From UBA5070 sp039798065 (GTDB lineage Bacteria; Fibrobacterota; Fibrobacteria; UBA5070): 5,160 nt of DNA. Position numbers and translations under genes: made by a program. This document shows positions 1-5,160 of this stretch, piece after piece. The notes below the pieces were generated by a model that ran no database searches, was not told the origin of the DNA, and saw nothing but the letters and a program-made list of their open reading frames with translations. The stretch covers positions 1 through 5,160 of the forward strand of contig JBDKGS010000303.1 in assembly GCA_039798065.1 (NCBI GenBank), written 5' to 3'. Within the stretch, counting starts at the first letter, position 1, and each line of letters starts with the position of its first letter.

Positions 1-687
1 GATGTCCGGATCCGCACCACCAAGCCCCGCAAGGACGTGTTGTTCGGGTACGCCTTCAACATCTCCAAGTGCAAAGGCTACATGGAATGCGTGAAGGCCT
101 GCGCCGAGGAAAACAACCAGGATCGCGCCACCAACCTGCAGTACATCAAGATCTGGGAAATGGAACCTGGATCGATGTCCTTGGAGAGCGCCAACGGAGC
201 GATCACGCACGAAGTTCCGGCCGCCGGACACTTCTACATGGGCACCCAATGTTTCCATTGCGAGAATCCGCCTTGCACCAAGGTTTGCCCGGTGGGCGCG
301 ACCTGGAAGGAAGACGACGGCATCGTGGTCGTGGATTACGACTGGTGCATCGGTTGTCGCTACTGCGAGGCCGCGTGCCCCTATTTCGGACGGCGCTTCA
401 ACTGGAGCGAACCTGAAGTCCCGGTCGACGAGATCAACTGTTCCCAACACTACCTGGGCAACCGCTTGCGTGCCAAGGGCGTGATGGAAAAGTGCACGTT
501 CTGCGTGTCCCGTTCGCGCGAAGGGAAGAATCCCGCATGCGTGGAAGCCTGCCCGACCGGTGCGCGCGTGTTCGGGAATCTGCTCGACCCGAATTCCGAG
601 ATTCGACAGGTTCTGTCCACCAAGAAGGTCTTCCGACTCAAGGAAGATCTGGGCACGGAACCGAAATTCTGGTACTACACGGACTGA
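1..687 (+). CDS. Four-cluster [Fe-S] electron-transfer subunit (DmsB/NrfC/PsrB/DsrO type), 5' end outside window
   Basis: The frame is open from base 1, so the gene begins upstream; 228 residues are visible. The TTG at 37 is not a convincing start because the homologous-looking reading continues upstream of it. Four ferredoxin-type cysteine groups follow in family order: C24-x2-Y27-x2-C30-x3-C34, C84-x2-C87-x4-C92-x3-C96, C116-x2-C119-x2-C122-x3-C126, and C165-x2-C168-x11-C180-x3-C184. These would hold four clusters that pass electrons between a quinone-interacting membrane partner and a catalytic or cytochrome subunit. The NrfD-type partner is encoded 11 bases downstream, which supports this role. 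The oddity is tyrosine (codon 79-81) at the second cysteine position of the first group. One extra cysteine (C147) lies outside the motifs. Any Tat signal would be outside the window, so location is not shown. In this family the protein is often periplasmic. The general role is secure; the substrate of the complex cannot be read here. Confidence 0.93.
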   Translation, partial: DVRIRTTKPRKDVLFGYAFNISKCKGYMECVKACAEENNQDRATNLQYIKIWEMEPGSMSLESANGAITHEVPAAGHFYMGTQCFHCENPPCTKVCPVGATWKEDDGIVVVDYDWCIGCRYCEAACPYFGRRFNWSEPEVPVDEINCSQHYLGNRLRAKGVMEKCTFCVSRSREGKNPACVEACPTGARVFGNLLDPNSEIRQVLSTKKVFRLKEDLGTEPKFWYYTD

Positions 688-698
688 GGCGCACGAAC

Positions 699-1913
699 AT
701 GATCAAGGATCTATTGCATTTCTTCCGTGACGGAATCCGCAACGTCACCACGGGTGGGCGCCGCTACCATGTCTGGATGGGCTTCCTGGCCTTGCTGATG
801 GCGTCGGGCATCCACGCCTACAGCCACCAATTCCGGTACGGGTTGTCGGTGACGGGCATGAACGACATCGTGAGCTGGGGGCTGTACATCTCGAACTTCA
901 CGTTCCTGGTTGGCATGGCCGCCGCCGCCGTGATGTTGGTGCTTCCGACCTACATCCTCCACGATGTCGATTTCCGCAAGGCTGTGCTTGTGGGCGAAGG
1001 GGTGGCGGTCGCCGCGTTGCTGATGGCGCTTTGTTTCGTGATGGTCGATGTCGGCGGGCCCATGCGCTTGTGGCACATGATCCCCATGCTGGGTTATTTC
1101 AATTGGCCCCAGTCGATGCTCACTTGGGATACGGTCGTGCTCAACGGGTATTTGGCATTGAACACCCTGATCCCGTTCTACCTGCTGTTCAAGCACTGGA
1201 AAGGCGAAACCCCCGACAAGCGCAAGTACGTCCCTTTCGTGGTCCTATCCGTGATGTGGGCCGTTTGCATCCACCTGGTCACTGCCTTCCTGTACGCAGG
1301 CCTGGTGGCTCGTCCGTTCTGGAACAACGCGTTGCTCGGGCCGCGGTTTCTGGCATCGGCGTTCGCCGCCGGACCGTCCTTCATTCTCTTGGTTCTTGCC
1401 GTGGTGCGTCACAATACCGCGTACGAGATCAAGGAAGAAACCCTGCGCAAGCTGGGTACGATCATCACCGTGGCAGCGCAGATCAATCTCATCATGCTGG
1501 CCTCCGAATTGTTCAAGGAGTTCTACCACGTGTCGGAGCACTCCGCCAGCGCGGTGTATCTGTTCTTTGGCCTGCATGGACACGCGGCCTTGGTGCCTTG
1601 GATCTGGACCGCGATCGGAATGAACATCGCCGCGACATTGGTGCTCACGTTCAATCCGCTTCGACGGAAATTGCCCATTCTTTACACTGCGGGAGCCGTG
1701 CTGTTCGTGGCGATCTGGATCGAGAAGGGGATGGGGCTCATCGTGCCGGGTTTGATTCCTTCTCCTCTTGGGGAAATGACCGACTACCATCCTAGCTGGA
1801 CCGAGATTCGCGTCACGCTGGGCATCTGGGGCATGGGGCTCACGGTGTTGACGGTTCTTGTCAAGGCCGCGATTCCGGTGGAGCTGGGTATTTGCCGGAA
1901 GAACGCGAAATGA
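699..1913 (+). CDS. NrfD/PsrC/DsrP-family integral membrane subunit (quinone-interacting anchor)
   Basis: This 404-residue protein is very hydrophobic, with about ten likely membrane helices (roughly residues 25-41, 60-86, 95-117, 142-165, 180-204, 213-235, 250-270, 283-308, 320-340 and 370-395). That fits the ten-helix members (DsrP, HybB, ActC) better than the eight-helix PsrC. Family-like features are the segment at 69-82 (LVGMAAAAVMLVLP), an acidic residue early in helix 3 (E100), and D117-x2-G-P-x-R123-x2-H126 after it. Such subunits exchange electrons between the (mena)quinone pool and a four-cluster Fe-S protein, here the preceding gene. The frame extends upstream to 492 inside that gene, but ATG 699 is chosen because the hydrophobic protein begins there and a GAGG (686-689) stands nine bases before it. 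The stop overlaps the next start, so the three genes probably form one operon. The direction of electron flow cannot be determined. Confidence 0.93.
   Translation: MIKDLLHFFRDGIRNVTTGGRRYHVWMGFLALLMASGIHAYSHQFRYGLSVTGMNDIVSWGLYISNFTFLVGMAAAAVMLVLPTYILHDVDFRKAVLVGEGVAVAALLMALCFVMVDVGGPMRLWHMIPMLGYFNWPQSMLTWDTVVLNGYLALNTLIPFYLLFKHWKGETPDKRKYVPFVVLSVMWAVCIHLVTAFLYAGLVARPFWNNALLGPRFLASAFAAGPSFILLVLAVVRHNTAYEIKEETLRKLGTIITVAAQINLIMLASELFKEFYHVSEHSASAVYLFFGLHGHAALVPWIWTAIGMNIAATLVLTFNPLRRKLPILYTAGAVLFVAIWIEKGMGLIVPGLIPSPLGEMTDYHPSWTEIRVTLGIWGMGLTVLTVLVKAAIPVELGICRKNAK
1897..1903 (+). promoter_or_regulatory. Ribosome binding site of the Rrf2 regulator gene
   Basis: GGAAGAA ends six bases before ATG 1910. 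It favours that ATG over the in-frame TTG at 1892, which lies upstream of this site. The ATG overlaps the preceding stop (ATGA, 1910-1913), an arrangement typical of translational coupling. Confidence 0.6.
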
Positions 1914-2395
1914 GCGTCGCTTGGTCCGATTTCCAGGTGGTTGGATTCCAGCGAGAAAGTGCACGCACCTTCGCGAGCACCTACCGCTACGGCAAGACCG
2001 TCTCCAAAGCGCTTTCGATCTCGATGCACCTCGCACAGCATTGGGCGTTGGGAGAAAAAGTCACGGCGGTGGAGCTTGCGCGTGATCAGGACCTGCCGCA
2101 CCCATGGGTCGCACGGCTGCTGGGGTACCTCACCCGCGCCGGAATCGTGAAATCGTTCCGTGGACCTGGCGGTGGGTACGTCTTGGCCAAAGAGCCGCAT
2201 GAGATCCGGCTTTGGGAAGTCGTTTCGGTCTTCCAGCGAGACGATCTCGAGCTTTCCACCAAGGATTTGGTGGCAGATCGTGGCCTTGGGTTGGCGGTTC
2301 AGGCCACCAACCAAATCATCCGGGAATATCTGGACAAGACAACCCTGGCGATCTTTGTGACGGCTTCCGTTCCGGCAATCCCAAGCAGATCATGA
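1910..2395 (+). CDS. Rrf2-family transcriptional regulator without cysteines
   Basis: This 161-residue protein carries an Rrf2 winged-helix DNA-binding domain at about residues 25-108. The helix-turn-helix includes ELARDQDLPHPWVARLL (55-71). The wing contains LTRAGIVKSFRGPGGGYVLA (74-93), the strongest family signature, and IRLWEVVSVFQ follows at 99-109. A dimerisation helix is likely around 128-145. Known Rrf2 Fe-S sensors (IscR, NsrR, RirA) carry three cysteines just after the wing; this protein has none anywhere, so a cysteine-ligated cluster is excluded. It may sense a small molecule or act as a plain repressor, as cysteine-poor family members do. About 22 residues precede the usual family N-terminus, with no nearer in-frame start that keeps helix 1. 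The four-base ATGA overlap with the membrane-protein gene suggests co-translation. Directly downstream lies a palindrome-rich gap that is the natural candidate for its operator. The ligand and targets are unknown. Confidence 0.88.
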   Translation: MSVAWSDFQVVGFQRESARTFASTYRYGKTVSKALSISMHLAQHWALGEKVTAVELARDQDLPHPWVARLLGYLTRAGIVKSFRGPGGGYVLAKEPHEIRLWEVVSVFQRDDLELSTKDLVADRGLGLAVQATNQIIREYLDKTTLAIFVTASVPAIPSRS

Positions 2396-2401
2396 AACGC
2401 C

Positions 2402-2457
2402 GTTTTGTCACTGACACTTAGTGTCAAATGGTTGTCAAAAACGGCAATTGACAAAAC
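2402..2457. promoter_or_regulatory. Operator-like cluster of TGTCA/TGACA inverted repeats
   Basis: Five TGTCA or TGACA pentamers lie within 48 bases, starting at 2406, 2412, 2422, 2433 and 2449. They form nested dyads. TGTCA-C-TGACA is perfect at 2406-2416. TGACACT-T-AGTGTCA is perfect at 2412-2426. TTGTCAA and TTGACAA (2432-2438 and 2448-2454) pair across nine bases. The outer arms GTTTTGTCA (2402-2410) and TGACAAAAC (2449-2457) are also exact inverses. Such density is typical of a binding region for a dimeric regulator rather than of a transcript hairpin, and there is no following T-run. The adjacent Rrf2 regulator is the obvious candidate ligand by position only; I do not recognise the motif as a named regulator's consensus. 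Confidence 0.65.
2412..2426. repeat. Perfect 15-base palindrome, probable core operator
   Basis: TGACACT and AGTGTCA are exact inverse arms of seven bases around a single T at 2419. It starts 17 bases after the Rrf2 stop codon, shares its left arm with the overlapping TGTCA-C-TGACA dyad, and is the most symmetric element in the intergenic gap. Confidence 0.7.
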
Positions 2458-2477
2458 AAAGGTGAGTGAAATCTGAT
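2448..2477 (+). promoter_or_regulatory. Possible promoter for the nirA-like/cysJ-like operon
   Basis: A perfect TTGACA (2448-2453) is followed after 18 bases by TCTGAT (2472-2477), which matches four of the six bases of the -10 consensus but lacks the important second A. The -35 hexamer lies inside the right arm of a TTGTCAA/TTGACAA inverted repeat, so a bound regulator would compete with RNA polymerase. An alternative -10 (TATAGA, 2503-2508) has no matching -35. The call is weak on sequence alone. Confidence 0.35.
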
Positions 2478-2481
2478 CTGT

Positions 2482-2574
2482 AGCGATTGGCGCGATGCTC
2501 GCTATAGATTGATTCAACGCACCCCACTGCGTCCGGTCCGGCCGAGCGATTGGGTCCCAGCAGAGTAATGCTCG
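2482..2574 (+). repeat. Short direct repeats in the nirA-like leader
   Basis: AGCGATTGG occurs at 2482-2490 and 2545-2553, and ATGCTCG at 2495-2501 and 2568-2574, in the same order in both places but with different spacing (4 and 14 bases). This may be the trace of an old duplication, a second set of regulator contacts, or chance. Confidence 0.3.
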
Positions 2575-2591
2575 TCAGAGCTTACCTCGAT

Positions 2592-2596
2592 AGGGA
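2592..2596 (+). promoter_or_regulatory. Probable ribosome binding site of the nirA-like gene
   Basis: AGGGA ends four bases before ATG 2601, a slightly short spacing. The alternative in-frame starts, ATG 2568 and TTG 2550, have weaker purine stretches before them, so this site tips the choice to 2601. Confidence 0.45.
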
Positions 2597-2600
2597 TTCC

Positions 2601-4385
2601 ATGTCCACGCCAGCTAGCACCTCCGCAAACCCAGATACCACGTCCTTCAATGCAGACCAGAAGGAGTGGCTCGATGGATTCCTGAAAGCCGCGAGCGCCC
2701 TCTCGGGGAGCGTTGGTGGCGATGGGGCGCCTTGCCCCTATCCCGCCGAAGCGATGGCGGGCTACAAAGCCCAGACCCGCTGGTTGGCCGAGGGCAAGCG
2801 TTTGTCCAAGGAAGAAGACATCAAGCGCCGCCGCAATCCGCATTTGTTCCGGACGCGGTTGACAGAACTTGACGCACAAGGCGAATTCCCCGCTGGCGAA
2901 GAGAATTTCTTGGCGCGTTTCCATGGCATTTTCAACGTGGCGCCCACCCAAGAACGCCCGATGTCGCGGTTTCGGATTCCCGGGGGAATTGTCAATTTCC
3001 TTCAAGCCAAAGCCATGGCTTCCATCGCCCGCGATTGCGCCGACGGTGATGTGTGGCTGACCACGCGGTCCAACGTGCAGGTGCGGAACATCCAGCCGGG
3101 AAAGATGAGCGAGCTGTTGGTTCGGTTGGAGGAAGTGGGACTAGGGGCGCGTGGATCGGGCGCCGACAACATCCGCAACGTGGTGGGGAACCCGACCGCC
3201 GGGATCGATGCGAACGAACTGCTCGATGTGCGCCCCCTTTGCCGGGCATGGCATCACCATGTGCTGCACACCGAAGACCTGCACGGTTTGCCGCGCAAGT
3301 TCAACGTGGCCTTCGATGGGGGCAACGCCATCGCCGCCCTGGAGGACACCAACGACATCGGGTTGCGCGCCTGCAGGTTGAGCGGGAATGCGACAAATCC
3401 TGACGGAGTGTACCTGCGGTTGGCGCTGGGCGGGATCACCGGTCACAAGGACTTCGCGCGCGACACCGGCGTTCTTCTTTCGCTGGACGAATGGCTCCCC
3501 GCCGTCCACGAGATGCTGATGGTGTTTTTGGAAAACGGCAATCGCGGGCAGCGCGGCAAGTCGCGCCTCAAGTACGTCTTGGACGATTGGGGCTTCGAAA
3601 AATTCCTGAAAATCGTGGAAGAACGCCTTCCGTTCGCGCTTCGCAGGGTGGCTTTGTCAGAGTGTGAGTTCGCACCTGCCACGGATCGCGCGGCGCATCT
3701 GGGGGCGCACGCGCAGCTCCAGGATGGCCTGAGCTGGTTGGGGGTCCATGTCCCGGTTGGTAAGCTCACGGCCGACCAGCTCGATGGGGTGTCCCGCATT
3801 GCGCAACGTCATGGCGATGGCGACATCCGACTCACGGTTTGGCAGAATCTGTTGATTTCCGGCATCTCCACCGGCAACATCCAAACGGTCCGACAGGAAT
3901 TGGCGGGTATTGGGCTCAAGTCCGATCCCGACGGAATCCTGCAGGGCCTGATCGCCTGCACAGGGTCCGAAGGCTGCAAACACGGGCAAGCCGCCACAAA
4001 AAGCACAGCATTGGCCATCGAAGAGCGGTTGGGGGGGAAGCTTCCCGCCGAATCCCCGCTCAACATCCACCTCACCGGCTGTCCCCATTCGTGCGCGCAG
4101 CACTACGTGGGCGACATCGGGCTTTTGGGCACCGGTGTGGAGATTGACGGAATCCGTCATGACGGGTTCCATGTATTGATCGGAGGCGGCACCGGAAACA
4201 ATCCGCGATGCGCGGTGCAGGTTCTGGCGGCGGTTCCCGCCTCCCGCATACCCGAAATCGTGGAAAATCTCGTCGGGGTGTGGTTGGAAAAGCGGGTCGA
4301 CAACGAGACCTTCGCCGAATTCACCTTGCGTCACGACGCGCAGCAACTCCACTCCCTGTTCGCCTCTGTCGCGTCCGCCGCCTGA
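2601..4385 (+). CDS. nirA: NirA-family sirohaem/[4Fe-4S] nitrite or sulfite reductase haemoprotein
   Basis: This 594-residue protein reduces nitrite to ammonia or sulfite to sulfide with six electrons, presumably in the cytoplasm. The siroheme/[4Fe-4S] ligands are C453-x5-C459-x34-C494-x3-C498, the same spacing as in spinach nitrite reductase. The second half of the motif reads LTGCPHSCAQHYVGDIGL. Two ferredoxin-like halves are visible around residues 121-195 and 380-420. Anion-binding positions appear conserved: Arg in MSRFRIPGG (121-129), R192 in NIRNVVGNP, and K233-F-N235 in LPRKFN. The last residue is Asn, which as I recall is typical of nitrite reductases, where sulfite reductases have Lys. 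The start at 2601 is favoured by AGGGA just upstream; TTG 2550 and ATG 2568 are in frame. Residues 16-28 (F-x-x-D-Q-K-x-W-L-x-G-F-L) recur at the start of the next gene. A CysJ-like reductase encoded 15 bases downstream suggests NAD(P)H-derived electrons via flavins rather than free ferredoxin. Substrate preference remains open. Confidence 0.9.
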   Translation: MSTPASTSANPDTTSFNADQKEWLDGFLKAASALSGSVGGDGAPCPYPAEAMAGYKAQTRWLAEGKRLSKEEDIKRRRNPHLFRTRLTELDAQGEFPAGEENFLARFHGIFNVAPTQERPMSRFRIPGGIVNFLQAKAMASIARDCADGDVWLTTRSNVQVRNIQPGKMSELLVRLEEVGLGARGSGADNIRNVVGNPTAGIDANELLDVRPLCRAWHHHVLHTEDLHGLPRKFNVAFDGGNAIAALEDTNDIGLRACRLSGNATNPDGVYLRLALGGITGHKDFARDTGVLLSLDEWLPAVHEMLMVFLENGNRGQRGKSRLKYVLDDWGFEKFLKIVEERLPFALRRVALSECEFAPATDRAAHLGAHAQLQDGLSWLGVHVPVGKLTADQLDGVSRIAQRHGDGDIRLTVWQNLLISGISTGNIQTVRQELAGIGLKSDPDGILQGLIACTGSEGCKHGQAATKSTALAIEERLGGKLPAESPLNIHLTGCPHSCAQHYVGDIGLLGTGVEIDGIRHDGFHVLIGGGTGNNPRCAVQVLAAVPASRIPEIVENLVGVWLEKRVDNETFAEFTLRHDAQQLHSLFASVASAA

Positions 4386-4389
4386 GCGT

Positions 4390-4394
4390 AGGAG
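4390..4394 (+). promoter_or_regulatory. Strong ribosome binding site of the cysJ-like gene
   Basis: AGGAG ends six bases before ATG 4401, the best Shine-Dalgarno match in the window. It fixes the start and lies wholly in the 15-base gap after the nirA-like stop codon. Confidence 0.8.
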
Positions 4395-4400
4395 AAAACC

Positions 4401-5160
4401 ATGCAAGCTCCAGTTCTTCCCGAAACCGCACCTTTCACCACCGAACAGCGCGGATGGCTCAACGGCTATCTGGCCGGACTTTTCAGCGGCGGAAATCTGG
4501 CCGTTGCCAAGTCGACAGGATCTGTCTCCGGTGGGGCCGCCAACGCTCCAGCCATACCCACCAAGAGCCTGCGCATCCTGTACGCGTCGCAATCCGGCAA
4601 CGCGGAAAGCATCGCGTTTTCGCTTGGAGATCGCATCAAAGGCGCGTCTGCGGGCGATGGAGTCGTTTGGGCGCCCGTTGTTTCTTCCATGGATGCCGGT
4701 GCCGGCGTCGAATGGTCGTCGGAATCGCACTTGGTCTTGTTGAGCTCCACCTGGGGTGACGGCGAGATGCCCGACAACGGGAAATCGTTCTGGAAATTCC
4801 TGGAATCGGATGCCGCCAAAGCCTTGTCGCATTTGACATTTTCCGTCTTAGGGATCGGCGATCGCAACTACGCCCGGTTTTGCGCGGCGGGCAAGTTGCT
4901 CGACGCCCGCATGGAATCCCTCGGGGCGACTCGATTGGCGGCGCTGGAGTGCCTGGATACCGACTACGAATCCGGCGCCGGCGCTTGGAAGACAAAAATC
5001 GCGGAATCGCTCGGCGCAGGTGCGGCTGTGGCGGCGGAAACGGAGAAGGCCGGACCTGTCGGTTGGAGCAAAGCGAATCCTTTCCCCGCACCTTTCGTGG
5101 AAAATCGGCGCCTCAACACGAAGGCTTCCGACAAGGACACACGGCATGTCGCGTTCTCGC
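4401..5160 (+). CDS. cysJ: CysJ-like diflavin (FMN/FAD) reductase, 3' end outside window
   Basis: Only the first 253 codons are present; the frame runs off the right edge. Residues 12-28 (FTTEQRGWLNGYLAGLF) resemble the N-terminal element of E. coli CysJ. An Ala/Gly/Ser-rich linker follows (about 34-54). A flavodoxin-like FMN domain comes next, with the phosphate loop S63-Q-S-G-N67, the flavin loop SSTWGDGEMPDN (115-126) and LGIGDRNYARFCAAG (150-164). The Y-x-x-F-C pattern is typical of sulfite-reductase flavoproteins. From NPFPAPFVENRRLN (226-239) the FAD-binding domain begins and is cut. The protein should take electrons from NAD(P)H through FAD to FMN and deliver them to the haemoprotein encoded just upstream, with which it is surely co-transcribed (15-base gap, strong ribosome binding site). 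The pyridine-nucleotide domain and its NADPH or NADH preference are not visible. A nitrate-reductase fusion in the missing part cannot be excluded. Confidence 0.9.
   Translation, partial: MQAPVLPETAPFTTEQRGWLNGYLAGLFSGGNLAVAKSTGSVSGGAANAPAIPTKSLRILYASQSGNAESIAFSLGDRIKGASAGDGVVWAPVVSSMDAGAGVEWSSESHLVLLSSTWGDGEMPDNGKSFWKFLESDAAKALSHLTFSVLGIGDRNYARFCAAGKLLDARMESLGATRLAALECLDTDYESGAGAWKTKIAESLGAGAAVAAETEKAGPVGWSKANPFPAPFVENRRLNTKASDKDTRHVAFS

Larger units (their letters stand above)
2396..2600 (+). other. Intergenic control region between the Rrf2 gene and the nirA-like gene
   Basis: This is the only real gap in the window, 205 bases, and it is locally more AT-rich at its left end than the genes around it. 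The left part (2400-2457) is filled with overlapping inverted repeats of TGTCA. The middle holds weak promoter-like hexamers. The right part (about 2510-2600) is GC-richer leader, with short direct repeats but no convincing hairpin-plus-T-run terminator. I see no small gene with a good ribosome binding site in it. The frame of the nirA-like gene is open back to TTG 2550, so a longer N-terminus is possible but less likely. Confidence 0.7.

Noticed and set aside
37..39. TTG at 37 as the start of the Fe-S protein
   Set aside because: The frame is open to base 1, and starting at 37 would leave almost nothing before the first cluster. The gene simply continues out of the window.
492..698. Upstream extension of the NrfD-type frame by 69 codons
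   Set aside because: It overlaps the conserved C-terminal half of the Fe-S protein, including its fourth cluster motif, and reads as Arg/Ser-rich noise. ATG 699 fits the protein and the intergenic spacing.
1031..1795. 254-codon + strand frame inside the NrfD-type gene
   Set aside because: It is an out-of-frame reading of a membrane-protein gene, with no hydrophobic or domain pattern of its own.
1245..2036. 263-codon open frame on the - strand opposite the NrfD-type gene and the Rrf2 gene
   Set aside because: The product is rich in Arg, His and Gln with no family signature and spans two well-supported genes. It is a shadow.
2400..2444. Intrinsic terminator after the Rrf2 gene formed by CCGTTTT and AAAACGG
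   Set aside because: The arms are AT-rich and far apart and no T-run follows. The symmetry is better explained as protein-binding sites.
4031..4046. Run of seven G followed by the perfect palindrome GGGAAGCTTCCC within the nirA-like gene
   Set aside because: It reads through in frame (Leu-Gly-Gly-Lys-Leu-Pro) and is of a length expected by chance in GC-rich coding DNA. There is no sign of phase variation.
3657..4832. 391-codon open frame on the - strand
   Set aside because: It lies opposite the conserved nirA-like and cysJ-like genes, crosses their boundary, and its translation is low in recognisable domains. It is a GC-driven shadow frame.

Overview
The window is 5160 bases of dense, GC-rich bacterial DNA. 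All five genes are on the + strand: two are cut by the window edges and three are complete. I see no RNA gene, insertion sequence, CRISPR array or clear intrinsic terminator. Many long overlapping frames on both strands are by-products of high GC at third codon positions. The mixture (NrfD-type respiratory module, Rrf2 regulator, NirA-type sirohaem reductase, CysJ-type diflavin reductase) suggests a free-living bacterium able to use nitrogen or sulfur oxyanions. The lineage cannot be fixed from this sequence. Fibrobacterota, Planctomycetota, Verrucomicrobiota or a deltaproteobacterial group would all be plausible, and this is only an impression.

Left part (1-1913): the end of a four-cluster iron-sulfur electron-transfer protein (DmsB/NrfC/PsrB/DsrO type), followed 11 bases later by a NrfD/PsrC/DsrP-type quinone-interacting membrane protein. 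Together they form the standard electron-transfer and membrane-anchor half of a respiratory complex. The catalytic or cytochrome subunit should lie upstream of the window. In the first cluster motif of the iron-sulfur protein a tyrosine occupies the usual second cysteine position.

Middle (1910-2600): an Rrf2-family regulator that overlaps the membrane-protein gene by an ATGA and contains no cysteine at all, so it cannot bind an Fe-S cluster in the IscR/NsrR manner. It is followed by the only sizeable intergenic gap, about 205 bases. This gap carries a dense cluster of TGTCA/TGACA half-sites, including a perfect 15-base palindrome and a further inverted repeat whose right arm contains a TTGACA -35-like hexamer. 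This is the best candidate control region for the downstream operon.

Right part (2601-5160): a complete NirA-family sirohaem/[4Fe-4S] reductase, then, 15 bases later behind a strong ribosome binding site, the first 253 codons of a CysJ-like FMN/FAD reductase. Together they look like an NAD(P)H-driven six-electron reductase. The haemoprotein has the Lys-x-Asn active-site pair that I associate with nitrite reductases, while its flavoprotein partner is of the sulfite-reductase type. Both proteins begin with the same short motif (F-x-x-[DE]-Q-[KR]-x-W-L-x-G-[FY]-L), also found at the start of E. coli CysJ, which suggests a shared assembly element.

As a whole, a respiratory module, a cysteine-free Rrf2 regulator and a probably assimilatory reductase are packed together. 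The simplest reading is that the regulator links use of one oxyanion (nitrite or sulfite) for respiration with its use for assimilation. That link is inferred from gene order and not shown directly.
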